Assembly: GCF_028372415.1 (NCBI RefSeq)
Contig: NC_092876.1
Coordinates: 61,652,385-61,716,384 of the forward strand
Direction of reading: 5' to 3'
From: Notamacropus eugenii
Taxonomy: Eukaryota > Chordata > Mammalia > Diprotodontia > Macropodidae
Length of the DNA: 64,000 nucleotides
The notes under the pieces were generated by a model. The model did no database searches. It saw only the letters and a program-made list of their open reading frames with translations, and was not told where the DNA came from. Shown one piece after another: positions 10,998 to 21,489 of this stretch. Positions within the stretch are counted from its first letter, which is position 1. Every line of letters begins with the position of its first letter. A program made the position numbers and the translations under genes.

Positions 10998-11300
10998 GAA
11001 TACAGAATGTCAGAGCTGGGAGGGGCCTTAGGAGAAGGAGAAGGGTATAAGCATTTATTTGTACCTACTATGTGCCAGGTACTGTATCAAGCTTACTTTA
11101 TACATATTATCTCCTTTGATTCTCATAACCTTGCAAGGGTTATGAACTCCATTTTACAGTTAAGGAAACCGAGGCAAACAGAGATTTAATAATTTGCTCA
11201 AGGTAACACAGCTAGGAATTATCTGAGGCTGGATTTGAACTCAGGTCTTCATGACTCCAAGCCCAGCACTCCATCCTTGCACCACCACTGTACCACACTG
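10998..11300 (-). repeat. Reverse SINE with one 33-bp unit
   Basis: Starts acagaatgtcagagctggga directly after the L1 tail, then tacctactatgtgccaggta, ggaaaccgaggcaaacagag and ggatttgaactcaggtcttc. Probably the other half of the element split by the L1. Confidence 0.8.
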
Positions 11301-11327
11301 CCAAGAACCAGAAGACTAGTGACAGTG

Positions 11328-11357
11328 AATGATGATGATGATGATGATGATGATGAT
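11328..11357 (+). repeat. (GAT)n trinucleotide microsatellite
   Basis: Nine to ten perfect ATG/GAT units; encodes a meaningless poly-Asp run in one frame. Confidence 0.95.
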
Positions 11358-11394
11358 ACTATAATAACTGCTCCCTCTTCTATAACACTTACGG

Positions 11395-11695
11395 GACAAA
11401 AAAAATTGTCTTCCTCATAACAGCCTGGGGAGTTATATAGGCAATGTAAATAGTATTGCCCCCATTTTAAAGATAAGGAAACTGAGGCTCAGAAAGGTCA
11501 TAGGGTCATAGATCTAGAGCCAGGTGGAACTTCAGAGTTCATCCAGATCAATCCCATCATTGTCACTTTACAGATAAGGAGAATCTGTAAAGAGAGAAGT
11601 CACTTGCCCAAAATCACCCAGCTAGTAAGTGACAGGGTCAGGATTCAAACCCGGATTCCCCTGACTCTGATGCTTTGTCACTAAGCCCATCCCCT
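11395..11695 (-). repeat. Two reverse MIR-like SINEs
   Basis: aaggaaactgaggctcagaa at 11476 and cacttgcccaaaatcaccca at about 11600 mark the two copies. The second stops just before the repeat-free block around exon C. Confidence 0.75.
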
Positions 11696-11807
11696 GGGGT
11701 TGTGAAAAATTCAGGTCAACCTCATTGAATCATCACTCACCCCATTCCATCCCCCACCACCTCCTCACTGAAAAGTTTCCTGAGATGGGGAGGAGAGGTC
11801 ACCTTAC

Positions 11808-11901
11808 CTTGGGATAGAGGGAAGCTGTATAGGGAGGAGCAGAGTCCACTTGGGGCAGGTCTAATATACGAGGGAAGGGCTGGCTTGGCCCATCACTTCT
11901 C
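11808..11901 (-). CDS. RAP1GAP: RAP1GAP exon C: N-terminal linker exon
   Basis: Acceptor ttctctttctcttacag precedes 94 nt: one base completing the Trp codon from exon B, then 31 codons beginning RSDGPSQPF and ending YTASLYPK, then donor gtaagg in phase 0. The human counterpart is also 31 residues (RSDG...SLYPK); by memory about 60 percent of positions agree, with both ends fully conserved and the middle divergent. This segment directly precedes the exon carrying the GoLoco motif. No domain is known to me in it; it looks like a disordered, proline-rich linker. The surrounding 11700-11980 is free of repeats. Confidence 0.95.
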
Positions 11902-11979
11902 CTGTAAGAGAAAGAGAACAAGAGGTCAGAATGAGCCCCAAGTAGAGAAGAATGAAAGGAAGATTCAGAAGTATGAAAC

Positions 11980-12235
11980 TAAGCGGAGCTAACACTTATA
12001 CAGCCCTTCCTATGCTCCAGGCACTATGCTAAGAACCTTACAATTATTTTATTTGATTCTCACAACAACCTTCAGGGAGTTAGAGATTATCATCCCCACT
12101 TTACAGATGAGAAAACTGAGGCAAAGAGAGGGTTAATGACTTGTCCAGGGTCATACAACTAGTAAATGTCAGAGATCATATTTGAACTCAAGTCTTCCTG
12201 ATGCTCTAGCCTCTGCACCACCTAGGTGAAGACAT
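11980..12235 (-). repeat. Reverse MIR-like SINE
   Basis: Includes ctatgctccaggcactatgc, ttacagatgagaaaactgag and tttgaactcaagtcttcctg. Confidence 0.8.
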
Positions 12236-12439
12236 CTGCAAGGTTTAGGGTCAAAATTCATTTAATAAGGGGAGCTCTTGACCTCCTGTGGCTAGAAGGA
12301 AAAAGAGTGAAAGGTTTTAGGACCCAAAGCCCCCCACATACACCCAATGCTCAGCCAGGGAGAGTTCTCTACTAGAGGGATAAATGTCAATCCAGAACTC
12401 ATTGGGGTCTCTCCAGTATGACATGGTTTTGTTCTTTCC

Positions 12440-12990
12440 ATGGATAGCCCATAGGTAAGATTTGTTAGGAGGTTATTACAATGGTCCAGTTGGGGCTAGG
12501 GTGTCGGAGGGGACTTTAGTAGCTGTGGGAATGGAGAGGAAGGATGCCACAGAGATAAAATCACTAGGATTTGGTCACTAATTGGATATAGTGAAGGCGA
12601 GGGAAGAATCCAGGACTAGGAAAGAGGTCTTAGACAGGGAGGACCTGGTGAATGGGGGCCCCATAGACAGAAGCAGTCACATCAGATGGAAGGGTGGCTT
12701 TGGGGGAAAAGATCCTGAATTTAGGCTTGGGTATGTTGTTTGAGAAGCCCTTGGGAAATCTGGGTGAAGAGATTTCCCCCAAACAACTGGGGATGTGGGG
12801 CTGGGGCTCAAAAGTGAGACTAGGGCTAGAAATAAAGATTTGGGAGCCACCTATATAAAGATGGTGGTAAAGGCCATGGAAGTGGATAAGAATTTCAAGG
12901 GAAAAGGTTGAAGAGGAGATGTCATTGAGGGCATAGATGGCAGAGAATTGGGATGAAATCAGCAAAGGAAGCAAAGATGAACCAGTAAGA
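12440..12990 (-). mobile_element. L2 LINE fragment
   Basis: Reverse complement of the L2 3' region: gttattacaatggtccagtt, cactaggatttggtcactaa and acctatataaagatggtggt follow the order seen in the forward copy at 40585-41920. Confidence 0.7.
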
Positions 12991-13140
12991 GAGAAATGAG
13001 GAGGACAAAATGCAGCCTGGAAATGATGAAGGAGGGAGGCGCCGAGAGGAGAGGAGTGGTCCAAACGTCAGAACCTGCAGATGGGGATCCCAAGAGCCTC
13101 TTGACAAAATGGCCACAGATATAGCTTTCTTTGTATGTGT

Positions 13141-13290
13141 ATGCTGTCTCCTCCATCGGATTGTAAGCTCCTTGTGAGTAGGCACTGACTTTGCCTCTTT
13201 TTGTATCCCCAATGCTTAGCACAGTGCCTGGCACAGAGTAAGCACTTAATAAACGTTTATTGATTGGTTGATTGATTCATTGATTGTCTT
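13141..13290 (+). repeat. L2 3' tail
   Basis: Typical ending: attgtaagctccttgtgagt, gcacagtgcctggcacagag, taagcacttaataaacg. Confidence 0.8.
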
Positions 13291-13329
13291 CCACTAGCAT
13301 CAGCCTTAGCTGGCACTTGATCCCACAGG

Positions 13330-14264
13330 CCCTGCTCAGCACGACTGCCTGCCATGTTGGAAGGGACCTCAGTGGTCCCCCAGTCCAACTCACATACTAA
13401 AGAAATCCCAACTATAATAGACTTGAGGAGTTGTCATCTAGCCTGCAGAGAGAGAGAAGACATTCCCTCCTGAGGTGGCCCATTCCATTGATGGACAGCT
13501 CCAATGGCTTGGAAGTTTTCCCAGAGATCAAAGCCAAGTACAATATCTTTCAGCTACCACCCTCTGTGACTGACACTGCCCTCAGGGACTAACAGAACAA
13601 GCCTAACCCTCTTTTACCCAACCCCCTTCACCCTGTGCCCATTCTTCTCTTCCCCAGTACCCTCAGCTGATATCAATCACTTTCTTATTCCTGGAAGCAA
13701 TGCCACTCTTAATGCATCCAGAGACTTCACTAGCATTTTTGGCTAGCTTGTCAAGCTGCCAATTCCCACTGAGCTTGTGGTCCATTAGAACTTCCAGATT
13801 TTTTTCAGAACTCTTTACTCCTCCATAATAATAATAGCGGTCATTGATATATGGCTTGCAAAGTGTTGTATATAAGTTATTTCATTTGATTCACATGGAA
13901 CAAATCCAGGACGCAGTTGCCATTAACCTCATTTTACAGGGAAGGAAATAGAAGCAAGTTAAGTCACTTACCCAGGGTCTCATAACTAATTAGTGTCTGA
14001 GTCAGGATTTGAACTCATGTCTTCCTGACTCAAGGTTAAATACTATACCTACCTTGCCACTTGGCTGCCTCCTGTGAAACTGATTTTTTAAGGCCAACTG
14101 TGAGATTTTACATTTATACCTACTAAATTTCATCTCATTATATTCTACCTGCCCTGGCCTGGCCAAAATTTTTTGAATGCCAACTCTGGCATCTGGCATA
14201 TTATCTCTCCCTCCCAGCTTTGTGTCATCTGCAAACTTTGGGACTTTATCCAAGTCATCAATAA
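13330..14264 (-). mobile_element. L3/CR1 LINE fragment split by a SINE
   Basis: Blocks such as ttggaagggacctcagtggt, ggcccattccattgatggac, then cccactgagcttgtggtcca, and tttgtgtcatctgcaaactt are in L3/CR1 reverse order. A SINE interrupts it at about 13826-14078 and the L3 text resumes with ggccaactgtgagattttac. Confidence 0.8.
13826..14078 (-). repeat. Reverse SINE inserted in L3/CR1
   Basis: Shows tggcttgcaaagtgttgtat, aagttaagtcacttacccag and atttgaactcatgtcttcct, ending at ccacttggctgcctcc. Confidence 0.75.
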
Positions 14265-14267
14265 CCT

Positions 14268-14420
14268 TTTTGAGTCAGAAGACCTGGGATCAAATCTGTT
14301 ACTTCTATGTGACCTTGGGTAAGTCACTTGACCATAGTTTCCTCCTTTGTAAAATGAGGAAATAGTACTGGATGATCTCAAAATCTAAATACTAAAATCT
14401 ACATTTAGCTCTAATTCTTA
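14268..14420 (+). repeat. MIR-type SINE
   Basis: gagtcagaagacctgggatc, gaccttgggtaagtcacttg and ctttgtaaaatgagg in forward order. Confidence 0.8.
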
Positions 14421-14619
14421 AAAAAAAAGATTCCAAGGAGAAGAAAAGTAAAGGTTGGGAAGGTGCGGGAAGTGGGGGTGATGGAGGATCCCACAAACTG
14501 CCCTGGACTGGGACAGAGCTGCCAGCCACCATGCTCAGCTCCCCATGGGCCCCCCAGATTCCCTGCCTCTCCCAGCACTTCAGGGCTTCGACACAGATAC
14601 AATTCCCAGGCTTGAGTGA

Positions 14620-14774
14620 CCACAGGACCTTGAAGCTACATATGGCCCTCTAGGTCTTCAAGTCCTCTAGGTCCTTTGACAGAAGTTCTGTGAAATATGG
14701 ACTCAGTCAAAGGGTCTCACTTAAGGACCTAGAGGGCCACATGTGGCCTCAAGGCTACAGGTTCCCCACCCCTG
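14620..14774 (+). mobile_element. hAT-like short DNA element, left end lost
   Basis: Carries catatggccctctaggtctt, actcagtcaaagggtctcac and agagggccacatgtggcctc, and ends at the inverted terminus caggttccccacccctg (14758-14774). The CAGGGG left terminus is missing. Confidence 0.7.
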
Positions 14775-14779
14775 GTCTA

Positions 14780-15300
14780 TAACCTAAATCCAGAGATATA
14801 TAATTGTCTGGCAAGGGAAGACTAGGAACCCTGCCCTTTTCCAGGGAAGAAGTGTCAGTCCTGGGGAGGGTTTGGGTGGGTGGGTTCCTCTGGCCTCATC
14901 CTTCCTAAATAGACACTTGGTGTTGGAATGGGATGTCTTCCTGGACACTATGAGCTACAACCTGATGCCAGGCCGGCTTGGGTGTGGGGGATGTCCTCCT
15001 TACCCCAAGGAGAACACTGAGGCTTCACCCGCCCAGCCGAACATGAGTCAGGAGTGGGTGTAGTCTCACCATCTTCAGCCTGAGTCACTCCCACTCTAGG
15101 CAGCCTGAGACTCTCACACCCTGAGACTAGGAGGGGGCTGCCAGGGACTCCAGCCTAATATAGAGGGTGGAGGAACCCAGGTGATTCCCCCCTCATCCTC
15201 TCCACCCTGGCCTCCCAGAGAGCAGCTGCTCAGGAAACGTTTGTTCCTAGCCCAGGCAGGACCAAGAAGATTCAAAGACTGAATGGGAGAATGGGAAGGG
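14780..15300. promoter_or_regulatory. Repeat-free island with two AP-1 sites
   Basis: About 500 bp with no recognised repeat. TGAGTCA occurs at 15044-15050 and 15081-15087, and the near-repeat cctgagact occurs twice at about 15105-15127. A regulatory role is possible; no exon is evident. Confidence 0.35.
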
Positions 15301-15304
15301 CCTT

Positions 15305-15815
15305 AGGACATTATCGTAATTATTGTCACTAGTACGTACACATCCTTCCTTTCAGTTTAAAAAGAGCCTTACACATCATCTCATTTGTTGATCCCAACAG
15401 CCCTGCAAGGTAAGGACTACCTGTTTACTAGACCCATTTTACAGATGAGAAAACTGAGGCTAAGAGAGGTTAAATGACCTGCCTGTAGTCACACAACTAG
15501 TTAAATGTTGGAGCCAAGACGCAAAATCTAGGATTAGAAGGTCTAGGATTCTGGATTTCAAATTCAGCATTCATTTAGAATGAAGAATGCTAAAGTTAAT
15601 ATGTTATTAATTATTAATTGTTACCACCATTAATAAAAATAACAGGTGACATTTACATATACTTATATAATGCTGTAGGTAAAATGCAAAGTACTTTACA
15701 CACATTATCTCATTTGCTCCTCATAAAAATCCCACGAGCTGAGTGCTATTATTGTCCTCATTTTACAGAAGAGGAAACTGAGGTTCAGAGTTTAAATGAC
15801 CTGCTGAGACACTGC
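15305..15815 (-). repeat. Two reverse MIR-like SINEs
   Basis: gatgagaaaactgaggctaa at 15446 belongs to the first; gaagaggaaactgaggttca at 15768 and cacattatctcatttgctcc belong to the second. Confidence 0.8.
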
Positions 15816-15854
15816 CTCAGGAAGAAAAAAAAAGAATATTAGAAGCAGGAGAAT

Positions 15855-16110
15855 TTAGAACATAGAATCTTGGCACCAAGAGGAACCTCAGAACATGGAA
15901 CATCAGAGTTGGGGAGGCCCTTAGAATATGGAATGTCAGAGCTGGGAGGAAACTTAGAACACAGAATGTCAGAGCTGGGAGGAAACTTAGAACACAGAAT
16001 GTCAGAGCTGGGAGGAAACTTAGAACACAGAATGTCAGAGCTGGGAGGGCTCTTAGAACATAGAATGTCAGAGATGTGAAGGGGCTTAGAACAGAGGATG
16101 CCAGAGCTGG
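15855..16110 (+). repeat. 33-bp tandem array (about 8 units)
   Basis: The clearest array in the window. The trinucleotide ttag recurs at 15921, 15954, 15987, 16020, 16053 and 16086, an exact 33-bp period. Three central units are identical: ttagaacacagaatgtcag followed by agctgggaggaaac. Because 33 is divisible by three, one frame reads an 11-residue repeat (MSELGGNLEHR), a by-product and not a protein gene. Confidence 0.95.
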
Positions 16111-16250
16111 GAGGTCCCCTGGGACATTTAACCCAATCCTCTCACTTTGCGTGATGCCCAGCAAATGGAAGTGACTTGCCCAAAGTCATGACCAGCAATG
16201 CAGGCAGATTTAGAACTCACATTTCCTGGCCTCTGGGTTAGTGCTCTTTT
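16111..16250 (-). repeat. Reverse MIR-like SINE body following the array
   Basis: Continues tgacttgcccaaagtcatga, tttagaactcacatttcctg and ends gctcttttcatcacac, showing that the array is joined to a SINE core. Confidence 0.7.
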
Positions 16251-16259
16251 CATCACACA

Positions 16260-16750
16260 CCAACTTCTCCCTTTTCTCTCTCCCCTCTCTTAGGCTCCCA
16301 GACACTTTCAGGCTGCCTGGGCTTCTCCTGCTAGGAAAGCTGTATCAGATAAGTTCATTTACTTTCCAGTGCTGGTGATTTAAAAGAGGATTCTGGAGAA
16401 GTGAGTGTTTACCTTGAACTCCCATCTGGCTTTGGAAACTTTGGAGCTTCTGTGGTCCTGGTTGGGGAGGACTTCTTTTTAGACAGGGAGGCTTTGCTGA
16501 CGTCCAGAAGTCGTCTGGCTTAGCACTTGTGTGATAGGGGAAGTGAGGAGGGACCCCTTGTCTGAGGTGGCTTTCTCTTGCGACAGAGGCCAAGCCCAGA
16601 AGAGCTATGCTAAGGGAAGAGGCCCTGGGGGCAGGTTAACTTCTCCATTCCCCCTCACAAGGTCTCTCCAAGCCTCTGAATCTCTCCTCAAAGTGATCCA
16701 TTCCTGCCTCAATTTCTCTATCTTCCCTCCTCCAAACTCCTTTTCTTTCC
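16260..16750. other. Unique intronic sequence
   Basis: No repeat seen. An open minus frame (16345-16593) has no splice sites in register with RAP1GAP. Confidence 0.4.
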
Positions 16751-16754
16751 CTCA

Positions 16755-16925
16755 GTGGAAAGAGCACTGGATTTAGTCAAAGGACCTGGATTCAAATCCT
16801 ACCCCTGGAACTTACTACTGTGTGACATTGGGTGAGTCACTTATCCCCTGGAGGCTTCAGTTTTCTCATTGGTCAAATAAGGGGTTTCGACTCTGGGAAC
16901 CCTCTCAGCTCTAGATCTATTTACC
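16755..16925 (+). repeat. MIR-type SINE
   Basis: gtggaaagagcactggattt, ctggattcaaatcctacccc and gaggcttcagttttctcat in forward order. Confidence 0.85.
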
Positions 16926-16929
16926 CTAT

Positions 16930-17350
16930 GACCTATCCATCCCTCCCCCAGCCTTTTCATCACTCACCCAACATCCTTATTCCTCCAAGTTCTGAATCCT
17001 CCCTCCCCAATCTGTTTTCCCTCTCCCAATCTTTCTATCCTCAGTCTCCCTTCCAAACTCTGAATTTCTCCCTCTAGCTTTGGCTGCTCTCCCTAGACCT
17101 TTTCATCCTTCCCTCAGTCTCTCCACTAATATTATCATCCCTCCCTCAAGTCTGGCATCCCCATCCCAGACTCTCCATCAGTCCCTCAACTCTAGTACCC
17201 CTTTCCCTGACCTCTCCCTACCTCTTCATCCCTTCTCAATTTCCTCATCCCTTCCCTGACCCTTCCTTCTCTCCCTCTCTCCCTTCATCCCTCTCCAACC
17301 TAGTCTAAAATCTTTCTCTCTCCATCTCATCTGTCCGTCCCTTTCCCCAT
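16930..17350 (+). repeat. Pyrimidine-rich minisatellite-like tract
   Basis: About 420 bp of nearly pure C/T built on a degenerate unit of roughly 20 bp resembling ccctccctcagtctctcca. Confidence 0.7.
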
Positions 17351-17439
17351 CTCTAAAAAACCAAATGCTTTTGCTTCTCTGTCTAGATTTACCTTCCTAA
17401 TCCCATTGTTCAGATTCATGGCATAATGTGTTCCATTTC

Positions 17440-17600
17440 TCTAAGCATCATAGATTCAGAGCTGGAAGGGATCATAGTAGTCTAGATCTAGTCTAACCTC
17501 CTTATTTTATAAGACAGCAATGAAACAATGTGTCTAAAATAACATAGCTAGTAAGTGGCAGAATCTGGGTTCCAACTCTGACTCCCAATTCAGCCCTCGC
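17440..17600 (-). repeat. Reverse MIR-like SINE
   Basis: catagattcagagctggaag, then catagctagtaagtggcaga and ggttccaactctgactccc. Confidence 0.75.
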
Positions 17601-17824
17601 CTCTCTGATGGGGCTCATGGAAGGAGAGGCAGCTCGAAGCAGGGAACCTCCAGTGGAGAGGGCCAAGCTATCTGAGAATCCTGATGTGGGCTAACTTCTC
17701 TAAGCAGCCTATATAGAAAGTCTGCAAATAGTAGGTGCTCAGTGAGTGTTTGTTGAATTGTGAATAAATAAGTCAGCCCTCAGTGTGGTATCTCTGTTAG
17801 TGCCTGTACCTATATCCTGTCCTG

Positions 17825-18050
17825 ACCCTCATTCATTCATTTAGCAAGCATCTATTATGCACCAGCTGTATGCAGACATGGTGAGGAAGACACACAGTTT
17901 AGTTAAGACTGGGCCATGATACACAATGGTAGCTGAAAAGTGCATCAGAAAGAGATAGAAGAGAGGTTGATGTCAAGTCCCAGGGGAATAAGGGAAGGTT
18001 TCCTGTAGGAGGCATTGTGTGAGCTGGGCTTTAAAGTATCAACATTTCCT
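17825..18050. repeat. Element of the 'cattcatttagcaagcatct' type
   Basis: agcatctattatgcaccagc followed by gagaggttgatgtcaagtcc and ggaaggtttcctgtaggagg, an order seen in old mammalian repeats; family not assigned. Confidence 0.5.
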
Positions 18051-18054
18051 CCTG

Positions 18055-18510
18055 CTGAAGCTGGGACTGCCCACAAAGTCCTGTTCCCAGGTCACCTTTG
18101 GTATCTGCTTCCCAAGCTGATCACTTGGCACCTGTCCCAGGACTCCAGTTCTCACCTTGCCCAAGGTCAGAGTGAGGCAGTTGAGAGCCTGGGTTTGAAA
18201 GGGCTGTCCAGATATCACCTACGTTCCCAGGTGAGGCTGGATAAGCTTGGAATGGGAAGTAGAGTGGATGGTGGTGGCTCATCTGTTTCCTGGCAACACT
18301 CCTCCTGCCCCTTCCCTTCCCTCCTATCTCAGAATCTGAAATAACAGCAGCCACCATCACTATCATGCCTCCCAGGGCTTTTTACTCTTTGCCAGGCCCT
18401 ATCACCTACACTGTCTCATTATATCCCCACAGCCTGTGAGAGAGGCCGGGCAGAGGGACCACTCCCCTCACCTCAAAGGAAGCCCATCCAGTATATTCAG
18501 TGGGAACTGA
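18055..18510. other. Mostly unique intronic sequence
   Basis: Unique to about 18390, then a weak reverse MIR-like end (gccaggccctatcacctaca). No exon evident. Confidence 0.4.
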
Positions 18511-18514
18511 GACA

Positions 18515-18675
18515 TAAACCAAAACATCTGGATTCCAGTTCTGACTCCTCCATTTACTTACTTTGAATAAGTCACTTCTTCACCCATTAGATCCCTCATT
18601 TTTAAAAGGAGGAGTTGTATTATATGACCTCTGAGAACCCTTCTAGGTCGAAAGGTCTACAATTCTAAAGCCCAC
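18515..18675 (+). repeat. MIR-type SINE
   Basis: ctggattccagttctgactc, gaataagtcacttcttcacc and ctctgagaacccttctaggt. Confidence 0.75.
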
Positions 18676-18875
18676 AAAGAGGAAGAGAAGAGGTTCCAGA
18701 CAAGAGTAGGGGAAAGAAAAGAGGATGCTCCATCCCACTAGCAAAGTTCAATCAACTCCCTTTGGCGAAAGGAGAATGGAAACAGTCTGGAAGATGACTG
18801 CAAGGTAGAGAGGAAATAACTGTGTATTCAGATCCAGTGACTTTTCCACTCTCTGGGCCTCAATTTCCCAGAACC

Positions 18876-21110
18876 ATGAAATCTCAAAATTGGAAGGGAC
18901 CTTGGTATGCCAACCTGTGCCTGCAAAGGAATCCCCATGACCATATGTAGAAATCTAGTCTGCTTACAGATCTTCGCTGAAACAAAGCTCCCCACCTCTC
19001 CAAGTAGCCCAGGTCACTGCGGGGTAGCTCTAATTGGGAGGAGGTTTTTTCTAATGTTGAACTTTAACTGTCTCTTTGCAGTCACCACCTGGATCGGTCC
19101 TCTTGGGCCAAGCAGAACAAATTAAATCTCTCCTCAGACAGCCCTTCAGGTACCTGTCAAAGTGCTTTGCACAGGGCCTGGTATATAATAAACACTTAAT
19201 AAATGCTTGTTGCCTTTCTTGAATTCAGCAGTTCTGTTCCCCTAGAGTTTTCTCTTCTCTTGGTGGAGTCTCCCCAGTTCCTTTACCTGATTCTCACATG
19301 TCATGGACTCAAGACCTTTCACTTTCCTGGCTGACCTCTTCCAGACCCTCTCCACCTTATCAATATCTTTCTTAAGCTGTGGGGGCCAGAACTGAACCCA
19401 GCACTTCAGCTGTGGTCTGAGTGGGGCAACGGACAGTGGGACTATCACCCCCTTAGCTCTGGGCAATGTGTTCCTCTAAAACTGCTAGGTAACAGTGGAT
19501 ACAATGCTGAACCTGGAGTCAGGAAGACCTGAGTTCAAATCCAGCCTCAAACACATACTAGCTATATGACCTGGGCAAATGACTGAACTACTGGCTGCCT
19601 CAGTTTCCTCAGTGGCAGAATGAGAATAATAAAAACACTTATTTCATAGGCTTGTTGTGAGGATCAAATCCTACAGTATTTGTAAAGTGCCTAGAACATA
19701 GTAGGCACTTGATAAATTCTTGCTCCCTCTCCCTCTTAATGCAGGCTAAGATTCACTAGTTTTCTGGCTTGTCATTACCACACTTGAAGAAAAACTGAAC
19801 TTGCAATTCACTAAGCTCCACAGTTTTTTTTCAGAAGAATTGCTGTCTTGCTGTGCCTCTCTTATCTTGTCCTTGGGAAGCTGGTTTTTTAAAAATCTGA
19901 GTAGATGATTTTATATTTATCCCTATGAAATTTTATTCCAAGAAATTTAGCCCCATGTTCTAGCCTGTCAAGATCATTTAGATCTTGACAATGTCATCTG
20001 ATGTGTTAAACAATCCCTCTCAGCTTTGTATCATTTGTCAATTTGATCAACATGTCATCCGGGTCTTTATCTAAGTCTTTGAGGAAAACGTTCAATGGCA
20101 TGGGGCCAAGCCCAGCCCCTTGGGCTCCCTGGCTCCACTGGAGACCTCCTTCCATGATAACCCGGAACAAGTGATGACTCTTAACCTTTGGTCACTGAAC
20201 CTGTGCCAGACCTCCACATCTCACCACCTTTCTCACAAGAATAGCATGAGAGACTTTATGTATGGAAAAACTGTGGTAAATTCTGTCTTCAACATTCCCC
20301 TGATCTACCAGTTCAGTAACCCTGTCAACAAAAGAAATAAGGTTGATCTGGAATGACCTGTTATTGATGAAGCCAAGCTGGCTCTTCATAAACACTGGGG
20401 TTTTTTTCCTAATTATTCTCTAGCTTACCTTTACTACTTTTTTTGAAGGATCCATAGTTTCATTCATGGGTGGGGAACTTCCAATATGGAAACATTCCTC
20501 CCCCAATGCAAATCATCACTTCTTCTATAACTTATGTACTTACGTTAGAGAGTTACCTGGGAGCACTGGAAGTTTAAATGACTAATATATTTTAGAATTT
20601 TCCAAGAACTGAAGTCAAGCTCACTGGACCATGATTTGCACACTCCATTCTCTTCCTGTTTCTGAAAATCAGGACCTCTGCCTTTCTCTGACCCTGCAAG
20701 AGCTCCCCTACTGACAGCAGTGCATGAATCATATCTTTCAGGATTAGGACTGGAGATCATTTGGCTCAGAGACTTAAATTCCTGAAAGGTGGCAAGGGCC
20801 TCTCTCACAATCTTCTTTTGTTTTTAGGTTAACTTACATTGGCCCTTTTTTCTAGCTTTTCCAGTCTAAAAGTCATTTTCCTTGGTAGAGAAAATGAAAG
20901 TGAAATAAGAACTGAGTAGCTTAGCTTTCTCTCTTGTAAATTATCATCATCCCATCCACCCCAAGCAGCAGTTCCAGTCTTTCCTCGAGCCTCCTTTTTT
21001 CCACATTATATCTCCCCAATCCTTTGGCCTCCTAAGTGGCTTCCCTGCCTCAAACTTCTCCCCACGTTGTTTCTTCTTCCACACAGCTGCCAGAATGATT
21101 TCCCTTATGT
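18876..21110 (-). mobile_element. Long L3/CR1 LINE copy, about 2.2 kb with insertions
   Basis: Reverse L3/CR1 from its tail (aattggaagggaccttgg) through gggccaagcagaacaaatta, ccctctccaccttatcaata, gtggtctgagtggggcaacg, tagcccatgttctagcctgt-like blocks, tttgtatcatttgtcaattt, and on to gaactgaagtcaagctcact. It is interrupted near 19150-19225 by a SINE/L2-tail piece and at 19488-19740 by a forward SINE. Confidence 0.8.
19488..19740 (+). repeat. Forward SINE inserted in L3/CR1
   Basis: ctggagtcaggaagacctga, ctgcctcagtttcctcagtg and gtgcctagaacatagtaggc. The L3 text resumes with atgcaggctaagattcacta. Confidence 0.85.
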
Positions 21111-21341
21111 GCATGTACCCCACATGTGGCATGGGTGTAACATATAGCTCCTAGAGAGACATTGACAGACTTCTCTAACCTCTTTTCTCCCCACCCTTAT
21201 CCAAGAAAGATTTTAATTTTAATTCCTGCCAGGAGGGGAAATATTAAGTGGAGGACAGAGGGCAACCATTCTGCTCTCCTCAGAGAAAGGGGGTACCTGG
21301 ATAGATTTACATCTGTCAGCTCCCTTAAAAATTATTAGTCT

Positions 21342-21480
21342 AGGGCGGGGTGGGGAACTTGTCGCCTTAAGGCCACATGTGGCCTTCTAAATCTTTAAGT
21401 GCAGTCTTTTGATTTAATCTAAATTTTACAGAACAGAGATCTGTTCAACAGATTTTGTTCAAAAAATTTGGTTTAGGGCA
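21342..21480 (+). mobile_element. hAT-like short DNA element, right end lost
   Basis: Begins agggcggggtggggaacttg, then ggccacatgtggccttctaa; the right half is replaced by other sequence. Confidence 0.65.
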
Positions 21481-21489
21481 GGTAGTTTT

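Noticed and set aside
15855..16110. CRISPR-like array
   Set aside because: Contiguous 33-bp tandem repeat without spacers, in a mammalian SINE context.
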